Shown one piece after another: positions 5,669-10,352 of a stretch of 10,352 nt of DNA. Where the stretch lies: NCBI GenBank assembly GCA_019414465.1, contig DXLY01000048.1, forward strand, positions 3,055 through 13,406. The letters are read 5' to 3'. The notes under the pieces were generated by a model. The model was not told the origin of the DNA, ran no database searches, and worked only from the letters and a program-made list of their open reading frames with translations. This DNA comes from Collinsella sp. Lineage in GTDB: Bacteria; Actinomycetota; Coriobacteriia; Coriobacteriales; Coriobacteriaceae. The position numbers and the translations under genes were made by a program. Numbering within the stretch: the first letter of the stretch is position 1; every line of letters begins with the position of its first letter.

Positions 5669-7494
5669 TCCAGGTTCCTCCCTCCGCGGAACGCGCCAAA
5701 GCCAAAGTGATCGCAACGCAGGCAGCGGCTCGCCTCCTGGCGCGCCTCCTGCTCGGTGAGACCCTGCTCGACCAGATCCCAATCGTGAATACGCTCGCCG
5801 GCCTCGCGCTCGCCCAGCTCGCAGCGGCCGCACTCATGCTTGCCCTTAAACTGGACGGTCGGCAGCTCGACCTCGAGCTTGATCTTGTGGTCAAAGCCCA
5901 GGTAGCGGTCGATATTTGCCGAAGCCACGCGGCCGGCGTTGATGGCACGGATGACGGTGGCGGGACCGGTCTGGCAGTCACCGCCGCTAAAGAGGCCATC
6001 GAAGTTGGGCACGGCGCCATCCGAATCGGTGACCACGCAGCCCCACTTACAAGCGATGCCCATGTCCTCAAACGGCTTGGAATCGATGTCCTGGCCAATG
6101 GCCACAAACACGCGCTCGCAGGGAATGACGCGCTCGGGCGTGGCGGCGGCACGCGGGGCCGGACGCCCACGACGGGGCGCGCCGATAATCTGCGGCTGCA
6201 CGCGCAGGCCACTCACGCGACCTTCCTCGCCCGTCTCGATAGCGAGCGGGGCGGTCAACTCCAGCACCTCGCAGCCCTCGGCCTGGGCGCCGGCGATCTC
6301 GGCGTCCTGGGCCGTCATGTCGCAGATGCGACGGCGGTAGACGACGCTCACCTTTTCGGCACCGCAGCGCACGGCGGAGCGCGCCACGTCCATGGCCACG
6401 TTGCCGCCGCCGATGACGCACACGCGCTGGCCGCTCAGGTCGGGCAGCTCGTCGTCGCCGATGGCGCGCAGCATCTTGACGGCCGACTCCACGCCGAGCG
6501 CTTCCTCGCCCGGAAGGCCGAGCTTCTTATCGCTGTGGGCGCCAATGGCCAGGTAGACGGCATCGAACTCGTCGCGCAGGCGGGCAAGTTCCTCGCCGTT
6601 GACGGAGTGATCGAGCTCAACGTCGATGCCGGCGCTCAAGATCCAGTCGATCTCGGCCTGCAGGCGCTCGCGCGGCAGACGATAGCTGGGGATGCCATAG
6701 CGCAGCATGCCGCCCAGGTGGTGGCGCTGCTCAAAGATGGTCACCTTATGGCCCATCACGGCCAGGTAGTAGGCGCAGGAAAGGCCGGCCGGGCCGCCGC
6801 CGATCACGGCGACGCGCTTGCCGGTGTTGTCCACTACATGCGGCTTGTGGTCGTTGAGGTCACTGTGCTCGACGGCAAAACGCTTGAGGGCGAGGATGTT
6901 CATGGGGTCGTCGACCATGCCACGGCGGCAGTGCATCTCGCAGGGATGCTCGCACACCAGGCCGCAGACGAGCGGCAGCGGATTGTTCTTGCGGATGACC
7001 TTGACGGCGTCGGCATAGCGGCCGGCCTCGACGAGCGAGATGTAACCGGGAATGTCGACGTGCGCCGGGCAGCCCGAGACGCACGGGACGCGGGCCTCGC
7101 GGTCAAAGCCGCAGGAGTGCTCGCGGATGTGATGCTCAAAATCGTCACGGAAGCCGCGAATGGCCGTGAGTGCCATGGCGCCGGCTTCGTAGCCGATGGC
7201 GCAGTCGCTCGAAAGGTAGATGGTGCGGGCCGTGCGCTCAATCAAGTTGAGCGTGGACTCGTCGGCGCGGCCCTCGAGCACATCGGCGAGCAGGTCGCTC
7301 AGCGCGCTCAGGCCCACGCGGCAGGGCGTGCACTTGCCGCAGCTCTGGGTGGAGCACAGGTTGACGAGCGCCGCCGTAAACTCGACGGGGCACGGGGCGA
7401 GTGAACTCACCGCCAGACGACGTCCGAGTGCATCGTGCAGGTCGTCCATGACGGCCTGAGCGTGGCTGCGTTCCATTACGTGCAGTCGAGCCAT
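5662..7494 (-). CDS. NuoF-type Fe-S domain fused to GltD-like FAD/NAD(P) oxidoreductase
   Basis: This 610-residue flavo-iron-sulfur protein probably moves electrons between NAD(P)H and the hydrogenase encoded next. Residues 30-125 match only the C-terminal [4Fe-4S] domain of NuoF: SCGKCTPC (51-58) plus C98; the FMN/NADH-binding part of NuoF is absent. Residues 135-530 match the glutamate synthase small subunit and NfnB-like family: N-terminal Fe-S cysteines (C138, C142, C177, C181, C185, C189), FAD Rossmann motif GGGPAG (232-237), NAD(P) Rossmann motif GGGNVA (362-367), and the FAD-closing SGGD (503-506). A Cys-rich tail (CGRC 555-558, CLRC 591-594) could hold another cluster. The ATG at 7494 has AGGGG five nt upstream; the GTG at 7509 is less likely. 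Its stop overlaps the hydrogenase start, implying a complex made in fixed ratio. It is first in the operon, after a 186-nt spacer. NADH versus NADPH preference is not certain. Confidence 0.9.
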   Translation of the reverse strand: MARLHVMERSHAQAVMDDLHDALGRRLAVSSLAPCPVEFTAALVNLCSTQSCGKCTPCRVGLSALSDLLADVLEGRADESTLNLIERTARTIYLSSDCAIGYEAGAMALTAIRGFRDDFEHHIREHSCGFDREARVPCVSGCPAHVDIPGYISLVEAGRYADAVKVIRKNNPLPLVCGLVCEHPCEMHCRRGMVDDPMNILALKRFAVEHSDLNDHKPHVVDNTGKRVAVIGGGPAGLSCAYYLAVMGHKVTIFEQRHHLGGMLRYGIPSYRLPRERLQAEIDWILSAGIDVELDHSVNGEELARLRDEFDAVYLAIGAHSDKKLGLPGEEALGVESAVKMLRAIGDDELPDLSGQRVCVIGGGNVAMDVARSAVRCGAEKVSVVYRRRICDMTAQDAEIAGAQAEGCEVLELTAPLAIETGEEGRVSGLRVQPQIIGAPRRGRPAPRAAATPERVIPCERVFVAIGQDIDSKPFEDMGIACKWGCVVTDSDGAVPNFDGLFSGGDCQTGPATVIRAINAGRVASANIDRYLGFDHKIKLEVELPTVQFKGKHECGRCELGEREAGERIHDWDLVEQGLTEQEARQEASRCLRCDHFGFGAFRGGRNLEW

Positions 7495-7680
7495 AAGATC
7501 CCCTCTCACATGGCAGCCCGGAGGCGAGGCCGGGCGAAATTGCTACACGCACAACACTGACCTAAAAAGTTGTGAGGTCTCCATACGGTTCGGCAGGCGG
7601 TATAAAATGTCACCCTCAGCGGTGAAATAGAACATTACCGCAGATAAATGCCATATTTGATAAAACGCATTACCAAACGA
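7495..7680 (-). promoter_or_regulatory. Probable promoter and leader region of the hydrogenase operon
   Basis: This is the only gap upstream of the four-gene operon, so its promoter should be here. On the minus strand the distal part (7600-7680) is AT-rich, with TTTTATAC near 7600-7607 as a possible -10 region, but no convincing -35 box is at the right distance. Three small palindromes are visible. TCACC-N6-GGTGA lies at 7610-7625 just upstream of the AT-rich box. CACAAC-N13-GTTGTG lies at 7550-7574. A 6-bp GCCCGG stem lies at 7516-7535, shortly before the ribosome site. No open frame here looks coding. Confidence 0.4.
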
Positions 7681-7718
7681 CAATGCCCCGCCCACGCAAT
7701 CACGTGGACGGGGCATTG
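7681..7718 (-). terminator. Hairpin terminator of the alpha-glucoside operon
   Basis: CAATGCCCCG (7681-7690) pairs perfectly with 7709-7718. After one mismatch, CCACG (7692-7696) pairs with CGTGG (7703-7707), leaving a 6-nt loop. The hairpin starts 32 nt past the stop of the GH4 gene. The following minus-strand sequence is TCGTTTGG, a weak T-tract, so termination may be incomplete. Confidence 0.7.
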
Positions 7719-7750
7719 CTCCAGGTATGCGGTCAGCGACCCTGTTGCTT

Positions 7751-9133
7751 TTACTTAAGCTCGGGCCAGTAACCCTTGTTGGCCTCGATCATGTCGTCGA
7801 GAACCTCCTTGGCGACCTTCATCGAAGGCACGGTCTTGTTGAGCGTAAAGGCCTTGAGCGCCTTCTCGTACGAACCCTCAATCGTAGCCTCGACCACGAG
7901 CTTCTCGGAGTTCAGCTGCTGCATCATGAGGCCCTGCTGGAACAGAGGAATGTTGTCGCGGCTGATGACCTCGGGGCCGTTCTTGCCAATGTAGGCAGGC
8001 AGCTCGACCATAGCGTCGTAGGGCATGTTGGGGATAGCGCCCTTGTTCTCGCAAATGACCAGGAAGCGCTGCTTGGTGTCGTTCTTCAGAGCGATAGCCA
8101 GGTCGGCAATCCAGTCGCCGTGGCTGCCCGCATAGAACGTGCTCTCGTCGATCTCGCCCGTCTTCTCGTAGTGATCGATGCCGTCGAAGAGGTTCTTCTC
8201 GCGCGTCTCCTCAACCTCGTTCGCGCGGGTGCGCTCGGGGTTGGAATGCTCGACGAACTCCTTCTGCTGCAGGTAGTAGTTCAGATACGTGTTGGGCAGG
8301 TACTCCGGGAAGCACTCCATGATCTCGTACTCGCCCTTCCAGACGTAGTACCAGCTGCCCTTGGTGTGACGGTTCTGCTCGGGGTGCTCGTCAGTGGCCT
8401 CCTCGGGCTTCTTTGCCATGAGCGAGCCCATACCCTTGAGGTAGGAATCGGGCAGCAGGATCTGGTGCTCCTTGATGTACTCGCGCAGCTGCGGGAGCAC
8501 CTCCTCGCCCTTGTGGCGGATCGAGGTGAACCAACCAAAGTGGTTGAGGCCAAAGTAATCGTACTCGACATCCTTCTTGTCGATATCGAGCGCGGCGCAA
8601 ACCACGTCGATGATCGCGATCGGCATGTCGCAGATGTTGATGATGCGAGCGTTGGGACGCAGCACACGGCAGCCCTCGGAGACGATGGCAGCAGGGTTGG
8701 AGTAGTTGAGAATCCAGTAATCCTTCTTGGCGTACTTCTCAACGTCATCGATCAGCTCGACCATGGGGAAGATGGTGCGCATGCCGTAGGCAAGGCCGCC
8801 GCAACCGCAGGTCTCCTGGCCCACGCAGCCGTGACGCAGCGGAATCTTCTCGTCCTGCTCGCGCATGGCGTAGCCGCCCACGCGCATCTGGGCAAACACG
8901 AAGCTCGCGTCGGTAAAAGCCGTCTTTTTGTCGGTGGTCACCGTGAGCTTGATGTCCAGGCCGAGGTCCTCGTGCAAAATCCAGTCCACGAGCACGCCGA
9001 CCTTGCGCTGGCGCTCCTCGTTGATGTCGTACAGACGAATCTCGTCAACGTCGAGCTCGTCCTTGCGCAGGGCGATGGACTTGACGATGCCGGGGGTAAA
9101 GGTGGATCCGCCACCACACAGAGTAATGATCAT
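7751..9133 (-). CDS. 6-phospho-alpha-glucosidase, glycoside hydrolase family 4
   Basis: This cytoplasmic enzyme hydrolyses phosphorylated alpha-glucosides such as maltose 6-phosphate to glucose 6-phosphate and glucose. GH4 uses NAD+ and a divalent metal (usually Mn2+) in a redox-elimination mechanism. The NAD-binding GGGST is at 7-11 and the family block GQETCG...LAYGMRTI at 105-120. CDMP (168-171) is the form associated with alpha- rather than beta-glucosidases and carries the metal-binding Cys; NHFGW (197-201) carries the metal-binding His198. The tail VEANKGYWPEL type is also conserved. The length of 460 is near the usual 440-450, with the extra residues around 225-265. Residue 111 is Cys where I recall Pro in GlvA (CGPGG). 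The ATG at 9133 lies 3 nt after the PTS gene stop, with AAGGAG 9 nt upstream inside that gene, so the two are co-translated. It resembles GlvA/MalH. Confidence 0.93.
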   Translation of the reverse strand: MIITLCGGGSTFTPGIVKSIALRKDELDVDEIRLYDINEERQRKVGVLVDWILHEDLGLDIKLTVTTDKKTAFTDASFVFAQMRVGGYAMREQDEKIPLRHGCVGQETCGCGGLAYGMRTIFPMVELIDDVEKYAKKDYWILNYSNPAAIVSEGCRVLRPNARIINICDMPIAIIDVVCAALDIDKKDVEYDYFGLNHFGWFTSIRHKGEEVLPQLREYIKEHQILLPDSYLKGMGSLMAKKPEEATDEHPEQNRHTKGSWYYVWKGEYEIMECFPEYLPNTYLNYYLQQKEFVEHSNPERTRANEVEETREKNLFDGIDHYEKTGEIDESTFYAGSHGDWIADLAIALKNDTKQRFLVICENKGAIPNMPYDAMVELPAYIGKNGPEVISRDNIPLFQQGLMMQQLNSEKLVVEATIEGSYEKALKAFTLNKTVPSMKVAKEVLDDMIEANKGYWPELK

Positions 9134-9136
9134 TGT

Positions 9137-10352
9137 TTACTGCTCCTTCTCAATTGCGTTTTCGACCTTGTCGCGCATCTCGGCGACCTTCATGCCAAAG
9201 ATGATCTGGATATTATTGCCGTTGCGGTTGATGCCGCTGTTGGGCACGTGGTTGATGAGGTCCTCATTGATGAGGTCCGGGTTCTTAACGTTCACGCGGA
9301 GACGCGTAAAGCAGTTCTCGAGCTCCTCGATGTTGTCCTTGCCGCCAAGACCTGCGACCAGGTCGGCAATACCTGCATCGACGCCCTCTGCGGGAGCCGC
9401 GGCAACGGCGCCCTGCTTCACCGCGACAGACGCGGCGGCCTCGCCCTCGGCAACGGACTCGGCGAGCTCGGACTCCTCCTCGCGGCCAGGCGTGTGGAGG
9501 TTGAGCTTCTTAATAAGGAAGGTGAAGAGGAAGAAGTACAGAGCGGCGTTGACGACTCCAAGCACCAGCATAACCGGCCAGTTGGTCTTGTCGACACCGA
9601 GGACCAGGTTGGAAACCACGATGTTGATGATGCCGCCTGCAGTCGAAGCGGGCACGGAGAGGACCTTGAGCAGAACCAGGAAAATACCGGAAAGAATCGA
9701 GTGAACGACAAAGAGCACGGGAGCGGCAAAGACAAAGAGGAAGTCCATGGGCTCGGTGACGCAGGAGAGCACGGCGGTGATGATCAGCGGGATGATAACT
9801 GCCTTGGTCTTATCCTTGTTCCCCTTGTAAGCGGTGAAGATAAAGGCGAGACCGATGCCGATGTAGGGCCACAGGTTGTTGAAGGTGTAGCTGTTGAAGT
9901 AGGTGCTATCGGAGAAGGGCTGGCCCGTCATTGCCATCTCGGCAACACGGATGGGGTAGGCGCCGGCGATAACCTGATCGCCCAGCGTCAGGGTGCCACC
10001 CACATCGGAGAACTGGAACGGGGTGTAGATGAGGTGGTGCAGACCGGTGGGAACGAGCAGCTTGTTGAGCATGCCGTAGATAAACAGACCGATGTTGCCC
10101 GACTCCTTAATGATGCCGGCAACGGAGGAGATGGCGCCCTGAACCGGAGGCCAAACGATGCAGAAGCCAGCGCCCATGATCCAGGAAATGATGATCATGA
10201 TCAGGAACGGGAAGCGAACGCCCGAGAACATCGAAAGGGCAATGGGGAACTGCTTGTTCGAGTACTTGTTGAACACGGTACCGGTGATGCAACCGAGAAT
10301 GATGCCGCCGAACACGCCGGTATCGAGCACCTGAATGCCCATAACGGTGGCC
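9137..10352 (-). CDS. PTS alpha-glucoside transporter EIICB (GlvC-like), N-terminus missing
   Basis: This membrane permease imports an alpha-glucoside and phosphorylates it in the same step. The visible 404 residues start mid-gene: the frame continues through Ala-Thr-Val before the Met at 10342 and off the right edge, so about 120 N-terminal residues are missing compared with a roughly 525-residue GlvC. Counting from that Met, residues 1-280 are the EIIC domain with several membrane segments, the HHLIYTPFQF stretch (102-111) and the TEPMDF motif (196-201) of the glucose/glucoside superfamily. An acidic, Ala-rich linker (about 285-320) leads to the EIIB domain (about 321-401). Its phospho-accepting Cys is C344 in NCFTRLRV. 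It pairs with the GH4 phospho-glucosidase 3 nt downstream. No EIIA domain is attached, so EIIA must be supplied in trans. Confidence 0.92.
   Translation of the reverse strand, partial: ATVMGIQVLDTGVFGGIILGCITGTVFNKYSNKQFPIALSMFSGVRFPFLIMIIISWIMGAGFCIVWPPVQGAISSVAGIIKESGNIGLFIYGMLNKLLVPTGLHHLIYTPFQFSDVGGTLTLGDQVIAGAYPIRVAEMAMTGQPFSDSTYFNSYTFNNLWPYIGIGLAFIFTAYKGNKDKTKAVIIPLIITAVLSCVTEPMDFLFVFAAPVLFVVHSILSGIFLVLLKVLSVPASTAGGIINIVVSNLVLGVDKTNWPVMLVLGVVNAALYFFLFTFLIKKLNLHTPGREEESELAESVAEGEAAASVAVKQGAVAAAPAEGVDAGIADLVAGLGGKDNIEELENCFTRLRVNVKNPDLINEDLINHVPNSGINRNGNNIQIIFGMKVAEMRDKVENAIEKEQ

Noticed and set aside
5707..7404. Long open frame of 565 codons on the plus strand
   Set aside because: It lies wholly antisense to the NuoF/GltD fusion, whose motifs are clear. 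Its Ala/His/Val-rich translation is what GC-rich antisense frames give.
7550..7574. Possible Rex redox-repressor site
   Set aside because: The half-sites have the wrong order (CACAAC...GTTGTG instead of TTGTGA...TCACAA) and the spacer is 13 nt, so it does not fit the Rex consensus.

Overview
The window looks like a piece of a high-GC gut Actinomycetota chromosome, most likely Coriobacteriia and probably Collinsella or a near relative. I infer this from the GC-rich third positions, the anaerobic [FeFe] hydrogenase, the alpha-glucoside PTS with a GH4 phospho-glucosidase, and the short REP-like hairpin. No marker gene fixes the species. All supported genes are on the minus strand, so transcription runs from high to low coordinates. 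The right edge cuts a gene, and the left edge falls exactly at the outer end of a perfect inverted repeat.

Layout in transcription order. (1) 10352-7751: the C-terminal part of an alpha-glucoside PTS EIICB transporter, then a GH4 6-phospho-alpha-glucosidase. They are 3 nt apart and followed by a hairpin at 7681-7718. They should import and phosphorylate an alpha-glucoside such as maltose and then hydrolyse it. (2) 7680-7495: an AT-richer intergenic region that presumably holds the promoter of the next operon. (3) 7494-1419: four tightly packed or overlapping genes. These are a NuoF-type Fe-S domain fused to a GltD-like FAD/NAD(P) oxidoreductase, a group A [FeFe] hydrogenase with a full set of Fe-S clusters, a Tat-type lipoprotein solute-binding protein of the NitT/TauT kind, and a single-chain ABC permease-ATPase fusion with an unusually compact ATPase. 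(4) 1418-912: a leader with two inverted repeats, an orphan RelB/DinJ-type antitoxin and a 22-bp-arm REP-like hairpin. (5) 911-9: a CPBP-family membrane protease.

The most interesting part is the four-gene operon. The hydrogenase and the NuoF/GltD fusion look like a compact two-subunit NAD(P)H-linked hydrogenase, resembling the glutamate-synthase-linked group A2 class. It is coupled, with stop/start overlaps, to an ABC importer of unknown substrate. I cannot tell from sequence why a redox module and an importer would share an operon.

The left-edge repeat (1-66) forms the C-terminus of the CPBP gene and may be either a terminator or a fold-back assembly artefact. No tRNA, rRNA, CRISPR array or complete transposable element is visible.
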